In this document: positions 17,524-25,953 of the stretch, piece by piece
How positions within the stretch are numbered: position 1 is the first letter of the stretch
How the letters are laid out: the number at the start of each line of letters is the position of its first letter
IMG/VR virus record: IMGVR_UViG_3300009183_000070
Coordinates: 16,050 to 80,049 of that record
DNA: 64,000 bases
Reading direction: 5' to 3' (one strand)
Source of the DNA: a virus
Notes under the pieces: generated by a model
What the model was told of the DNA's origin: nothing
Databases searched by the model: none
What the model saw: the letters and a program-made list of their open reading frames with translations, nothing else
Position numbers and translations under genes: made by a program

Positions 17524-17709
17524 ATGGCAAAGATCATGTTCTGGATTCATCGTTTTGATTCTGCAAAAACGGCTCAAATAATGACCAAGATCTTAAGAAG
17601 TAAGCCTTACATCAAGGTTTCCGTGCAGAAATACCGGGATATACAGATATATAATTCAGAGCATTCGTGCTTCGACTCGCCTATGACAACCAGTCTTATG
17701 GACAGTTAA
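17524..17709 (+). CDS. Possible small hypothetical protein
   Basis: 61 residues from ATG 17524 with GGAG upstream. Not recognised; basic N-terminal half (IHRFDSAKTAQIMTKILRSK). Lies between a terminator and a membrane-protein gene. A UUCG-type hairpin (GCTC-TTCG-GAGC with flanking CTTTT/AAAAG) follows at about 17711-17733. Could be non-coding sequence. Confidence 0.35.
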   Translation: MAKIMFWIHRFDSAKTAQIMTKILRSKPYIKVSVQKYRDIQIYNSEHSCFDSPMTTSLMDS

Positions 17710-17786
17710 ATCTTTTGCTCTTCGGAGCTAAAAGAACTGGTCGAGGTGGTCTTTTCTTGATAGTTTCCAAGAATTGGTAATGTTAT

Positions 17787-18116
17787 ATGTTTCAATTTAT
17801 CATACTAACTCTTGTTGGAATAATTTGTTCATTGATGTGTTATATTAGTTTTGATAAATCTTTACATAATAAATGGTGGTATATACCGGCAGGTTTAATG
17901 CTGGGGATAATGAGTAACAGCATGTGGATTTTAACCGCCAAGTATTTTGGAGATGAGAAAAAATTATACACATTTAGTCTTATGTGGGATATTTTATTTG
18001 TTGCTATTTATTATTTTCTACCATTGATATTTTTTGATATAAAGCTTGAAAAACATGGGTATATAGGTTTGCTTTTAATGGTAATAGGAATATTGATAAT
18101 AAAAATAAAATTATAG
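17787..18116 (+). CDS. Small four-helix membrane protein (SMR/EamA-like)
   Basis: 109 residues with four hydrophobic helices: FIILTLVGIICSLMCYISF, WWYIPAGLMLGIMSNSMWIL, LMWDILFVAIYYFLPLIFF and IGLLLMVIGILIIKIKL. Size and helix spacing resemble small multidrug-resistance/EamA half-transporters, including a late G-x-x-L-M-x-x-G-I-L-I-I helix. No conserved membrane Glu is seen near the first helix, so true SMR transport is doubtful. Convergent with the deaminase-like gene (1-nt gap). Confidence 0.6.
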   Translation: MFQFIILTLVGIICSLMCYISFDKSLHNKWWYIPAGLMLGIMSNSMWILTAKYFGDEKKLYTFSLMWDILFVAIYYFLPLIFFDIKLEKHGYIGLLLMVIGILIIKIKL

Positions 18117-18117
18117 T

Positions 18118-18555
18118 TTATTTATTTGCTATTGTTCCATCCAAAAATGGTATAGATAAATTTGTATCATCTGTTAGACTCCAAACAACATTCATCAAAT
18201 TAGATTTTTGCAATGCTATTTCGCATTTGTAGCATGGTTTTGCCAGTCTGAATTTTCCATGTCTATTTATTTTCATGCTAAGTATTGTTGTTTTTCTGTT
18301 GTAATACTTTTCATCAAGTTTGAGGAGAAGGTCTGCCTCAGCATGAAGGAATGGGTATTTTTTCCAGTGTGCGATATTAAATTTTTGAGCTAATTTATAT
18401 GCCTTCGCTGACATCATGACGGGATTGTTCTTCCCCATTTCTATAATTCTATTTTTTCTTATTGCAAAAGCATAATGAAAACCAGTGCGGCTTTTGTCCT
18501 CTCCCCAATCATCCAGCATGAGGCAAACACATTTATGGAGAGTAGAAGCTTTCAT
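18118..18555 (-). CDS. Cytidine-deaminase-like zinc protein
   Basis: 145 residues. HAEAD (about residue 70) and PCYKC (about residues 107-111) are the zinc and catalytic motifs of the cytidine/deoxycytidylate deaminase fold (H-A-E ... P-C-x-x-C). RTGFHYAFAIRKNRIIEMG gives the first strands. It is shorter than dCMP deaminase and could act on nucleotides or a modified base. Ends adjacent to the membrane protein gene. Catalytic residues are intact; substrate unknown. Confidence 0.75.
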   Translation of the reverse strand: MKASTLHKCVCLMLDDWGEDKSRTGFHYAFAIRKNRIIEMGKNNPVMMSAKAYKLAQKFNIAHWKKYPFLHAEADLLLKLDEKYYNRKTTILSMKINRHGKFRLAKPCYKCEIALQKSNLMNVVWSLTDDTNLSIPFLDGTIANK

Positions 18556-18626
18556 GAAAAATTATAACCACATTCAATTGACATGGCCATTACTTATTTG
18601 TAAAATTGAGAAGTCGAAAGACAATT

Positions 18627-18699
18627 GCCCCCGTAACTCAGGTGAATAGAGTAGCGTTTTTCTAAAGCGCAAGTCGTTGGTTTGAATCCAACCGGGGGT
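18627..18699 (+). tRNA. tRNA-Arg(UCU)
   Basis: Full cloverleaf: acceptor GCCCCCG / CGGGGGT (one G-T pair), D stem ACTC/GAGT, anticodon stem GCGTT/AGCGC with loop TTTCTAA (anticodon TCT), T arm GTTGG-TTTGAAT-CCAAC, discriminator A at 18700. CCA is not encoded. It reads AGA, common in this AT-rich genome. Confidence 0.93.
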
Positions 18700-18754
18700 A
18701 TTTTTATTTTTTATCATATGATTTTTTCCATTTTCTTATTGCATTGGTGCCATT

Positions 18755-18991
18755 ATGACGGAAGACAATGAAATTGAGAAAACTTACACTGCTGCTGGAG
18801 CATTATTTTTGGGATTGATTGGTTTGTTATTTGGATCAATGTTATTTGCTTTTCCATTTATGTATTTTTGGAATAATGTTTTGATTGAGGTTTCTACAAT
18901 TCTCAAAGAAATTAATTATTGGCAAAGTGTTAGCACGATTATTTTTATTTTCTTTATTGGAAGATTATTTAATTTTTCAGGTAACAAGTGA
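18755..18991 (+). CDS. Small two-helix membrane protein
   Basis: 78 residues: acidic N-terminus, then GALFLGLIGLLFGSMLFAFPFMYFW and a second helix VSTIIFIFFIGRLF. Function unknown; size and topology would allow a holin-like or superinfection-exclusion role but nothing specific supports this. It overlaps the 3' end of the convergent adenylate-forming enzyme gene by 15 nt. Confidence 0.5.
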   Translation: MTEDNEIEKTYTAAGALFLGLIGLLFGSMLFAFPFMYFWNNVLIEVSTILKEINYWQSVSTIIFIFFIGRLFNFSGNK

Positions 18992-20005
18992 AACAAATTC
19001 TTCGTGTTTATAGTTCCTGAAATCATTCACATATGTTATTCTTGTTTTGATATCAACTCCCAAAGCATTTTTTACATCTGAAATTAAATTATTTTCATCA
19101 AAGTCTTTTGTCTTGATAAGTTGTAGTTCTAGATCATCCAATTCATGCTGAATGGCTTTGAATCTTGTGATTCCATATTTTTCATAATATGTGATTGAGG
19201 CGACAAGTGGCCATTTTTTTCTGCCATCTGGCATTGTGAATAAATTTCTAACTCTGCCATGTATCTTGGTTATTGTTTGCAGAGTTCTTCCACAACTGCA
19301 TTCCCCTAACTCAATCACATCGCCATTTTTATATTTTTTGATATAAGGATTTGTGAGTGTTGTTATTATTGCATTTCCTTCATCGTCTGCTTCAACAATT
19401 TGATTTTCCATGACATGATAATTTTGAGGATTGTCTGGACAACTAATTGCTATTGTTCCGCATTCTTCAGAGGAATACATAGTTCCTCCTAACTCTCCTG
19501 TTGATTTTGCATCAATAAAGTTTGTAATTTTTGTTAAATCAAGCTGCTTGATTATGCTTGGATAAGAGTGTATGTAATGTGGATTTGCGTATTCAAGTAA
19601 AGATTGGATTGATGGTATTGGTTCAAATCCTATTTTGTATACGCTTCCTTGATTGACAAATATTTCTTTTGGAAATCCCCAATCGTATTCTGTTTCAAAA
19701 GACTTATAGACAGGCTTGATTACTGCGATGTTTTTACTGACATCCCAATTTCTCCACTTAATTTCTCTTAAATTTGTTGCAATGTACCAGCAACGGTCTG
19801 GAATGTATTTTTGTACTATGACAGGTTCACCAGTTGATCCAGAACTTCGGCATGAAAACAAGCCTTTTTTCATGGGCATTTTTTGTAATTCTGCTCTTGT
19901 TAGAATTGGTAGATTTTTGACTAAATCAAAATTTGGCTTATGTTTCCATTGAGAATCTTCAAGTAATCGCAAAATGTCTTTTATGATGTCGATGTCTCTT
20001 CTCAT
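18977..20005 (-). CDS. PaaK/CapK-like adenylate-forming enzyme
   Basis: 342 residues. RSSGSTGEPV (about residues 53-62) is the phosphate-binding loop of adenylate-forming enzymes. SEECGTIAISCP (about 178) and NPYIKKYKNGDVIELGECSCG (about 219-239, Tyr/Asp region) match the phenylacetate-CoA-ligase / CapK branch, followed by TITKIHGRVRNLF. The family activates carboxylic acids as AMP esters; CapK relatives sit in polysaccharide clusters. It is shorter than PaaK (about 430) and lacks part of the N-terminus. The start overlaps the upstream gene (ATGA). With the methyltransferases and glycosyltransferases nearby it may add an acyl group to a glycan. Confidence 0.78.
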   Translation of the reverse strand: MRRDIDIIKDILRLLEDSQWKHKPNFDLVKNLPILTRAELQKMPMKKGLFSCRSSGSTGEPVIVQKYIPDRCWYIATNLREIKWRNWDVSKNIAVIKPVYKSFETEYDWGFPKEIFVNQGSVYKIGFEPIPSIQSLLEYANPHYIHSYPSIIKQLDLTKITNFIDAKSTGELGGTMYSSEECGTIAISCPDNPQNYHVMENQIVEADDEGNAIITTLTNPYIKKYKNGDVIELGECSCGRTLQTITKIHGRVRNLFTMPDGRKKWPLVASITYYEKYGITRFKAIQHELDDLELQLIKTKDFDENNLISDVKNALGVDIKTRITYVNDFRNYKHEEFVSLVT

Positions 20006-20454
20006 TGGAATCTCCAGACGAAAAAGTAATATTCTTGAAAGTGTCTGGTAATATAAGGAGTTATCTTAAATTCTTTGGGTTCTGGGAAATATTCGGCTAT
20101 TCTCATTTCTGGTTGTTTTCTCTTAAAGCTGCGAACTACAAAATTTTTGCAGCATTTTTGTGCCATTTTGAAAACATTCTTGGCCAATTCCTTATTCAGA
20201 TTAAGGACTCCATCACCAATGATGTTTTGGTAAAATTCTTTGTTTTCAATCCAGTTTCCCTGAATGACATTTGGCCCCTTGATCCAAGGTTCTAAATCCA
20301 TTTGTTTATCGGAAATGGGAACAAGTTTTTTTGTACATCCCAAAAGAAGAGTTGATCCTCCTATTGAATATTCTTGATATATTCTGACATCTTCTTTATT
20401 GGGATTGAGCGGGTGTGGCTGAGGTTTTTTCCAGTATTCTTGATTTACTTTCAT
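20002..20454 (-). CDS. Compact SAM-methyltransferase-like protein
   Basis: 150 residues. STLLLGCTKKL near residue 35 looks like the glycine-containing first strand/loop of a class I methyltransferase of the GVTPEL type, followed by MDLEPWI, VIQGNWIENKEF and IIGDGVLNL, which match the acidic, D-W and GDG positions of that type. The C-terminal third is basic (RSFKRKQPEMR). It is much shorter than usual (about 220), so it may be a reduced or partner-dependent enzyme. It shares the ATGA overlap with the adenylate-forming enzyme gene, so the two are likely co-expressed. Confidence 0.55.
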   Translation of the reverse strand: MKVNQEYWKKPQPHPLNPNKEDVRIYQEYSIGGSTLLLGCTKKLVPISDKQMDLEPWIKGPNVIQGNWIENKEFYQNIIGDGVLNLNKELAKNVFKMAQKCCKNFVVRSFKRKQPEMRIAEYFPEPKEFKITPYITRHFQEYYFFVWRFQ

Positions 20455-20526
20455 GGTTATTCCAAAATGATTTTTTACATGATATATAAGTATTATAGAT
20501 CATTATCGCTCTGATCGGAGAAAATT

Positions 20527-22194
20527 ATGCTCAATATTGAAGCAGTTTTGACAAAATTGAATCTTGGATATGAAAAAGTCACCGAAAACATTATCAATCC
20601 ATATTATTTCAGCGACGAACCAAATGATACAGGAGTTAACACCAACATTGAGGATGGTGGCGGCGACATGTATGATAGTGCAAATTGCTTAAATACAAAT
20701 CTAACTCAGCTTTATGCCAATATGGATAATGATGGTTCGGATAATGATACTGCCCGTGGTAATTCCATTCCCTACACTCATACTGTTGCTTCGACAGGAG
20801 GAGAAGGAGATTATACCAATCCTCCCATGGATGGAATAATTGCCGATGGCAGTTCATATTTTGGTGCTGGGAGCCAATATTTTACAAATATGTATCCAGA
20901 CATGTTTGTGATGGCGGCAACTGGTATTGATATTGAAGAATTTTCAATCACAGGGGATATTGGTGCTGATGGCAATGGTGATTATGAAGTTAATGTGTTT
21001 ACTTTGAATAGTAAAGGTCGCCAATTTACATGTTTTAATAAGCAAGTTTATGACTCTGGCGATCCATCTATCAATCATTTTATTTTTGTACCCGGAAACG
21101 GAAGTGGAATTGTTCATCTTTATGATACTGACAATGATTATGATGATCATTGTTTGCAAAATTTAACTGGAATTGATGAAATTTATTTTCTACTAATTGC
21201 AAAATTAGAAAACGAATACATGAACAATTATGAGCGGCAAATTATTGCTCAGGCTTTTTTAGATGCTATTGTTGAACCAAAAGGATCAAGAGGGCTAACT
21301 TATCTTAATCCAAGAATTACATTTAGAGCTAAAACTTATGATGCCACTACTCTTATGGGGCAATTGCCACCTGATGGCAATATAGAGAACATCATTAATC
21401 AGCTTAAGAATAAAACTGTGTTTGTTCCCGGTTGGCCTAATGCTTTGAAAAATGGAGATACATTTACCCTTCACGGTCAAGCAGCAAGTGATTTGAAAAG
21501 AAAACTTCCACAAATCAATTCAGGTGGAACAGTTCTTGAAATTTTCGATGATTCTAAAAGCATTTACATTTTCAACAACGCTGATTATGTTGATTGGGTT
21601 GTTGATCCGGGCACAAATGTAAATTATAGCACAAATAATATCATGATTTTTATGGAAAGCATAGGAATCAATTATAAAAGATTTGACAATATTAGCGCAT
21701 CAAGTTGGCTAGAAGTTACAAACAATGCTAGTACAATTATAATGCCATCATTAGGATCACCTTTATTGCCTGATCTTTCAAATCTACCAAGAGAATATTT
21801 GAGAGATTTTGTAAAAAAAGGCGGAAAACTCGTTATGTTCGATGTTAATGATAATAATAGATTATTATTGAATATAATATTTGATTTTAGTATAACTTCT
21901 TATTACTATACAGAGCCTTTTACTATCACAGCAGAAGGTGCTGCTTTATTTGATGGATTGAATTCTACTATTCCATATTATGTTGATACAGGCGTAATTG
22001 GCAGAGGCTCTTTACCATCTGGTTCAAAAACGATTTATGCTGGCGATGAAGTTAATGATCAAGCAATTGTGTCAAAAATTCCTTACAGTTCTGGTTCAAT
22101 CTATGTTCTTGGTTGGAATTGGAACAATGCTGCTCCACAAGGATCACAAGATGGTGGGTGGAATCTTCTTTTGCAGAAAATTTTGCAAGCTTAA
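20527..22194 (+). CDS. Multidomain virion-like protein with GATase-like C-terminal domain
   Basis: 555 residues (CGGAG upstream). Residues 1-230 are Asp/Asn/Gly-rich and beta-like. Residues 265-345 contain a WPNALKNGDTFTLHG unit that is also found in the small minus-strand protein at 41 kb (YWNKPLKYGDTFTLYG). Residues 350-555 repeat the amidotransferase-like domain of the lectin protein at 15169: SIYIFNNADYVDWVV, FVKKGGKLVMFDV and IYVLGWNWNNAAP. It is a mosaic probably involved in receptor recognition or particle decoration. No signal peptide seen. Confidence 0.6.
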   Translation: MLNIEAVLTKLNLGYEKVTENIINPYYFSDEPNDTGVNTNIEDGGGDMYDSANCLNTNLTQLYANMDNDGSDNDTARGNSIPYTHTVASTGGEGDYTNPPMDGIIADGSSYFGAGSQYFTNMYPDMFVMAATGIDIEEFSITGDIGADGNGDYEVNVFTLNSKGRQFTCFNKQVYDSGDPSINHFIFVPGNGSGIVHLYDTDNDYDDHCLQNLTGIDEIYFLLIAKLENEYMNNYERQIIAQAFLDAIVEPKGSRGLTYLNPRITFRAKTYDATTLMGQLPPDGNIENIINQLKNKTVFVPGWPNALKNGDTFTLHGQAASDLKRKLPQINSGGTVLEIFDDSKSIYIFNNADYVDWVVDPGTNVNYSTNNIMIFMESIGINYKRFDNISASSWLEVTNNASTIIMPSLGSPLLPDLSNLPREYLRDFVKKGGKLVMFDVNDNNRLLLNIIFDFSITSYYYTEPFTITAEGAALFDGLNSTIPYYVDTGVIGRGSLPSGSKTIYAGDEVNDQAIVSKIPYSSGSIYVLGWNWNNAAPQGSQDGGWNLLLQKILQA

Positions 22195-22213
22195 ATTTAT
22201 TTATTGAGGCTAA

Positions 22214-22933
22214 ATGTCATGCACGGTGATAATACCGACACTTGAAATGGCTTTGCCAATAACTGATAATTTGATTGATCAACTTGTCAATTGCGAATCT
22301 GTTAAAAAGATTATTATCATTAATAACAGAGAAAAAGATAGCTTTTCAGAAAGATACCAAGATTACAAAAAATTACAAGTAATTCACAATATGCCTAATT
22401 TATTTGTGAATCCTGCTTGGAATTACGGAATGAGTCTTGTTGATACAAAATATTATCTTTTATTGAATGACGATTTATTGTTTAATGGAAAAATAATTGA
22501 TTATATTATTGATGTTCTTGAAAAAAGAAATGATCTTAATCTTTTTACAATTGAGACAGTTCGTTTGTTTTTAGGAGTTTCTCCAAACTATAAACAAATA
22601 ATGTCATCTTTTCAAAATGAAAAATTAAATCCAATCAAATATGAAATAAAAAATTATCCCGAAATGAGACAAGGTTGGTTTATGTTGGCTAGGACTGAAA
22701 GCTGGGAGCCAATTGACATACCAAAATTTGAATTAATTATGCAAGGAGATGATTTCACTAACACATTAATTATGCGTGGAGATGATTTTATCCATAAAAA
22801 GAATCAAGAAAAATATCAAGGTTTTGGTTTAGTTACAAGTAATTTCTTGTATCATTGCGAAAGCACAACTGTAAATCAATATCTGGAAAGAAAAAACACA
22901 ATAGAACATGTTTCTAAAAAGATGGTTTTTTAG
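22214..22933 (+). CDS. Family 2-like glycosyltransferase
   Basis: 239 residues (TGAGG upstream). CTVIIPTLEM (residues 3-12) is the usual GT-A opening, VKKIIIINN the second strand, and YYLLLNDDLLF (about residues 80-90) the nucleotide-sugar DxD region (NDD). MRQGWFMLART gives the acceptor-side segment. It follows the multidomain virion protein by 19 nt and is convergent with a TylF-like methyltransferase (4-nt overlap). It probably transfers a sugar onto a glycan or protein; donor unknown. Confidence 0.75.
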   Translation: MSCTVIIPTLEMALPITDNLIDQLVNCESVKKIIIINNREKDSFSERYQDYKKLQVIHNMPNLFVNPAWNYGMSLVDTKYYLLLNDDLLFNGKIIDYIIDVLEKRNDLNLFTIETVRLFLGVSPNYKQIMSSFQNEKLNPIKYEIKNYPEMRQGWFMLARTESWEPIDIPKFELIMQGDDFTNTLIMRGDDFIHKKNQEKYQGFGLVTSNFLYHCESTTVNQYLERKNTIEHVSKKMVF

Positions 22934-23697
22934 TTTTTTTGCCAAAAAACTCCGCAGCCATCTATGTGTGTTAAAGGTGTTGTTATTTTATTTCTTTCTC
23001 TAAACACAATTGTTGCTCTTTGACATCCTCTTACTGCGCTGTAGTCATCAATAATTACAAATCCTTGGTTCTCAACTTTATGATAGCAAGAATCAAAAAC
23101 ATCCATAGTTGATTTATACATGTCTCCATCCATGCGTAAAATGCATAGTTTTTTTATGTCTTGGTTATTTGGCAATGTATCTGAAAACCAGCCTTTCAAA
23201 AATATGACATTCTCGTCCAATTCTTGATGCATTTCAAAGTTTTTCTTAACTTCTTCCAGAGAAACCTGAAGAAATTCCATTTTGTGATGATGATCTCCTT
23301 CATCTTCTGGATGTTCAGGTTTTGGCAATCCTTCAAATGAATCGGCAACAAAAACTTTTTTGTTCATATTGTATAGTTGAAAATATTTTTTGACGAATAT
23401 ACATGCTCCGCCACGCCATACTCCAGTTTCTATAAAGTCGCCATCAATATTATTTATTCTGACTTCATCAAGACATTTGTGCAAGTTATTCAAGCGCATG
23501 ATTCCTATCATAGTTTGCGCTCTTTGAGGCCAGTCAGAGCCATTTTTCCTATTGGCTGGTACTGAAGTTTTTAGAATATTTTGAATTTCTTGATCATTTG
23601 GGTATTGATTTGTTTCAAAATATTTTTGAAAAATGTCTTCATCATTGACGGTATCTGTTAAAATTCTTTTTAGGAATTCCAGTTTCAAATCAATCAC
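22930..23697 (-). CDS. TylF/MycF-like O-methyltransferase
   Basis: 255 residues from GTG 23697 (AAGGAG upstream). Segments typical of the macrocin O-methyltransferase family: DFIETGVWRGGACIFVKKY (SAM loop), VFVADSFEGLP, VIFLKGWFSDTLP, LCILRMDGDMYKSTMDV (metal-binding Asp) and IIDDYSAVRGC. The family methylates sugar hydroxyls, often rhamnose-type sugars, using SAM and Mg2+. It overlaps the upstream methyltransferase-like gene by 8 nt. This supports a methylated-sugar pathway encoded by the phage. Confidence 0.9.
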   Translation of the reverse strand: MIDLKLEFLKRILTDTVNDEDIFQKYFETNQYPNDQEIQNILKTSVPANRKNGSDWPQRAQTMIGIMRLNNLHKCLDEVRINNIDGDFIETGVWRGGACIFVKKYFQLYNMNKKVFVADSFEGLPKPEHPEDEGDHHHKMEFLQVSLEEVKKNFEMHQELDENVIFLKGWFSDTLPNNQDIKKLCILRMDGDMYKSTMDVFDSCYHKVENQGFVIIDDYSAVRGCQRATIVFRERNKITTPLTHIDGCGVFWQKN

Positions 23698-24271
23698 AAA
23701 TTCTCCTTAGGATTGTTAATCCGTTGTTGTTGACATAAACTTTATGGATTTCCCATTTTTTGCCTTCATGTGTATGCAAGAATTCATCAATTGCAGGAAG
23801 AAGTCCTTGTTTATCAGAATCGATATTTTTTAGTTTACAATCTGGCCAATATATTGGTTCATCTAAATTTCCATATGTTGTTGTATCATGCAAGATAATA
23901 TATTTTTTTGTTTTATGTGAATGTAATTCAAGTTCTTTTTTAAGCTGAAGATATCTGTGTAAGGTGTCTATGAAAAGCAATTCTGTTTCTTCAATTTCTA
24001 CATCAAGAACATCAGCATTGATGTATTGAAAATTAATTTCTTCTTTTTCCGCTTCTCTCTTTACATCGCTCATGTCAATAACTGATATATCATAGCATTT
24101 GAATGTTTTTGGTTTGCCTGCGAGTAGAGCCCATGTAGACACAATTCCTCTTACTCCCATTTCGGTGATATGTTGGCATCTTGCCGCATAGTTTTTCAGC
24201 GTTTCAAGATGCTGATTAATGTCTGATTCTGTGTTTTTTTTAAGTTCGTAATTTTGGTTTATTATCGACAT
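23690..24271 (-). CDS. Class I SAM methyltransferase / cephalosporin-hydroxylase-like
   Basis: 193 residues (TTGAGG upstream). ITEMGVRGIVSTWALLAGKP is the SAM-binding loop, YDISVIDMSD the second strand, ELLFIDTLHRYLQLKKELELH the metal/substrate region, and YIILHDTTTYG the following strand. This pattern occurs in CmcI-like and related methyltransferases of surface-polysaccharide clusters. Upstream partner of the TylF-like enzyme in a two-gene operon on the minus strand. Confidence 0.8.
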   Translation of the reverse strand: MSIINQNYELKKNTESDINQHLETLKNYAARCQHITEMGVRGIVSTWALLAGKPKTFKCYDISVIDMSDVKREAEKEEINFQYINADVLDVEIEETELLFIDTLHRYLQLKKELELHSHKTKKYIILHDTTTYGNLDEPIYWPDCKLKNIDSDKQGLLPAIDEFLHTHEGKKWEIHKVYVNNNGLTILRRICD

Positions 24272-24293
24272 AATTCCTCAATTGTTGTTTACA

Positions 24294-24299
24294 TATAAT
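24294..24299 (+). promoter_or_regulatory. TATAAT box next to an ATG
   Basis: TATAAT ends 1 nt before the ATG at 24301, and there is no Shine-Dalgarno. Similar box-ATG pairs with 4-6 nt gaps occur at other genes; here the gap is shorter, so the true start may be further on or the box may be fortuitous. Confidence 0.3.
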
Positions 24300-24300
24300 T

Positions 24301-24714
24301 ATGGGAGCAAAGTTAGGTTTTCAAGAATATGTTCTATTAAAAGAGGGTAACAGTCGTACCGCTCTCAAGACATTGCTTTATCCTCTTTCGTATGGAGGAT
24401 TGGGCAATTATCCTCCTGCTCACTACCTTCCTCAATCAGCGGATGCTATTCTCTATATTTCTCAAGATGAAAGATTGTACTGTAATGGTGACGATTCTCC
24501 GTTCGATATAACTCATATTCCCGGTCATAAACAATATGGAGACAAGGTCAATAACGGTGAGGGCAAGCCTTGGGATATTCATTTAGTTCCCGGCAAGCCA
24601 AGAGAGCCGCTTGATCATGATCTTCCCGGCAAACAAATTCCTTACAAAGGATTTGTGAGGCTCATTACTAACATAAAATGTATTAGTCCTAAAGGACATA
24701 ATTTGCCTGATTGA
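24301..24714 (+). CDS. Hypothetical protein
   Basis: 137 residues, not recognised. It contains two similar short segments, PFDITHIPGHKQ and PWDIHLVPGKPRE, and many Pro/Gly turns, as in an extended beta protein. No membrane segment. It is followed by a hairpin and a small helical gene. Could be virion-associated. Confidence 0.6.
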   Translation: MGAKLGFQEYVLLKEGNSRTALKTLLYPLSYGGLGNYPPAHYLPQSADAILYISQDERLYCNGDDSPFDITHIPGHKQYGDKVNNGEGKPWDIHLVPGKPREPLDHDLPGKQIPYKGFVRLITNIKCISPKGHNLPD

Positions 24715-24719
24715 ACATT

Positions 24720-24736
24720 CCGTCAACTCCTGACGG
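24720..24736 (+). promoter_or_regulatory. CCGTCA/TGACGG hairpin before a start
   Basis: A perfect 6-bp inverted repeat with a 5-nt loop, ending 13 nt before ATG 24750, with GGAGAG between. One of a family of CCGTC/GACGG-type hairpins placed just upstream of ribosome sites in this window. Confidence 0.5.
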
Positions 24737-24749
24737 ATGGAGAGTAAAA

Positions 24750-24977
24750 ATGAATGATAAACACATGAGAACATTGGCCGCTTTTGAGCAAGTCGGGGCC
24801 TTTCTGAACATATTTGCCAATTTCCTTTATTCTTATCACAAAGACCTCGTCAATGCTGGATTCCAAAGAGACGAAGCATTAAAATTGGTTAGGCAGCTAC
24901 AAGCGACAATATTTAAGGAATCATTCAACAATAGCACAACAAATGATCCTGATTTGGATCGGGATTACGAAGAATAA
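24750..24977 (+). CDS. Small helical protein
   Basis: 75 residues from ATG 24750 (GGAGAG upstream). FLNIFANFLYSYHKDLVNAGFQRDEALKLVRQLQ is one long amphipathic helical stretch, and the end is acidic (NDPDLDRDYEE). No family recognised. The length and form are typical of small phage regulatory or inhibitor proteins, but no target can be given. Confidence 0.6.
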   Translation: MNDKHMRTLAAFEQVGAFLNIFANFLYSYHKDLVNAGFQRDEALKLVRQLQATIFKESFNNSTTNDPDLDRDYEE

Positions 24978-25065
24978 TTCTTAGTGTTTGGTGAAAATAT
25001 ATCGCCATGCTGAATCATTTTTTTAGACATCGCCTTCAGAATCTTAAATAGATTAGGAGGTGACT

Positions 25066-25656
25066 GTGTTTGCACATCGGAAAGTGCTTGTTCTCAATAA
25101 ATCTTGGAGAGCCATTGGCATTATCACTCTTGAAAAGGCCATGGCAAAGATATTTTCTACTTATGATGATGGAACACCAAAGGCGAAAATTATTGATCCT
25201 AGCAATAATTTCATGCTTTTTGAGTGGGAAGAATGGTCGATGATAAGACCATCTGAAGGCGAGTTAAAAATAAGGACAATTAACAACTCTTTTAGAGTTC
25301 CAGAGGTTATTCAGTATACCAAATACGATAAGATGCCTTCTACCAAGGCGCACTTCAATAGAAAGAGTTTGTATCGAAGAGACAGAAGTACATGTCAATA
25401 TTGCGGCGAGAAAAAAATAGCCGAGCAGCTTTCATTGGATCATGTTTTGCCAAGATGTCAGGGAGGCATGACTAATTGGGAAAATATTGTTGTTGCTTGC
25501 AAGGATTGCAATTCAAAGAAGGCTGGAAGAACTCCCAAGCAAGCTGGCATGAAATTATTGAAAGAACCCAAAAGGCCATTGTCAAGTTTGTATCTTGATG
25601 AATTGCATATTGAATCATGGTCGCATTTCTTGAATTTTGATGACATTATTTCTTGA
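25066..25656 (+). CDS. HNH endonuclease
   Basis: 196 residues from GTG 25066, placed 5 nt after AGGAGG; a GTG at 25060 overlaps that ribosome site. An N-terminal domain starting VLVLNKSWRAIGIITLEKAM is typical of the common bacterial/phage HNH family. The nuclease core has CQYCGEKK, LSLDHVLPRCQGG, TNWENIVVACKDCNSKKAGR (two CxxC zinc pairs, catalytic His in DHV). Such enzymes are free-standing mobile or packaging-linked nucleases. All key residues present. Confidence 0.9.
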   Translation: MFAHRKVLVLNKSWRAIGIITLEKAMAKIFSTYDDGTPKAKIIDPSNNFMLFEWEEWSMIRPSEGELKIRTINNSFRVPEVIQYTKYDKMPSTKAHFNRKSLYRRDRSTCQYCGEKKIAEQLSLDHVLPRCQGGMTNWENIVVACKDCNSKKAGRTPKQAGMKLLKEPKRPLSSLYLDELHIESWSHFLNFDDIIS

Positions 25657-25710
25657 TTTGATTTGCCGATCATGCTAAAATCAAGTTGATAACCCGTCTT
25701 TTTCAGACGG
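25653..25710 (+). promoter_or_regulatory. Promoter with 5' CCGTCT/AGACGG hairpin
   Basis: TTGATT (25653-25658), 17 nt, TAAAAT (25676-25681), then a perfect CCGTCT/AGACGG inverted repeat at 25694-25710, which would be at the mRNA 5' end. The next gene starts at 25737. Confidence 0.5.
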
Positions 25711-25736
25711 TGCAACAGTAAAAAAGAGATTTCTCT

Positions 25737-25946
25737 ATGTGGTTAAAACTTTCTACAAGCTGGCTCAACATGAGCAATATTGTTCGTGTTGAGTTTATTG
25801 AGGAAAAGACGAGCCGTTTAGCAACTGTTATTTCAGTAAAGCCGGGTGGATCAGATAAGACTGTTTACGGTTCTGATGATTCTTTGCTAATCGAAAAATA
25901 TTTGACTTCTACTCAAAGTCAAAAAAGTAAAAAAAGCTCTTCATGA
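25737..25946 (+). CDS. Small hypothetical protein
   Basis: 69 residues. STSWLNMSNIVRVEFIEEK suggests a short beta hairpin followed by ATVISVKPGG and a basic Ser/Lys tail. It resembles small bacterial proteins that set N-M-x-x-I-x-x-V-E strands. It has its own promoter and 5' hairpin and is followed after 7 nt by the BCS1-like gene. Confidence 0.6.
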   Translation: MWLKLSTSWLNMSNIVRVEFIEEKTSRLATVISVKPGGSDKTVYGSDDSLLIEKYLTSTQSQKSKKSSS

Positions 25947-25953
25947 GGCTGAT

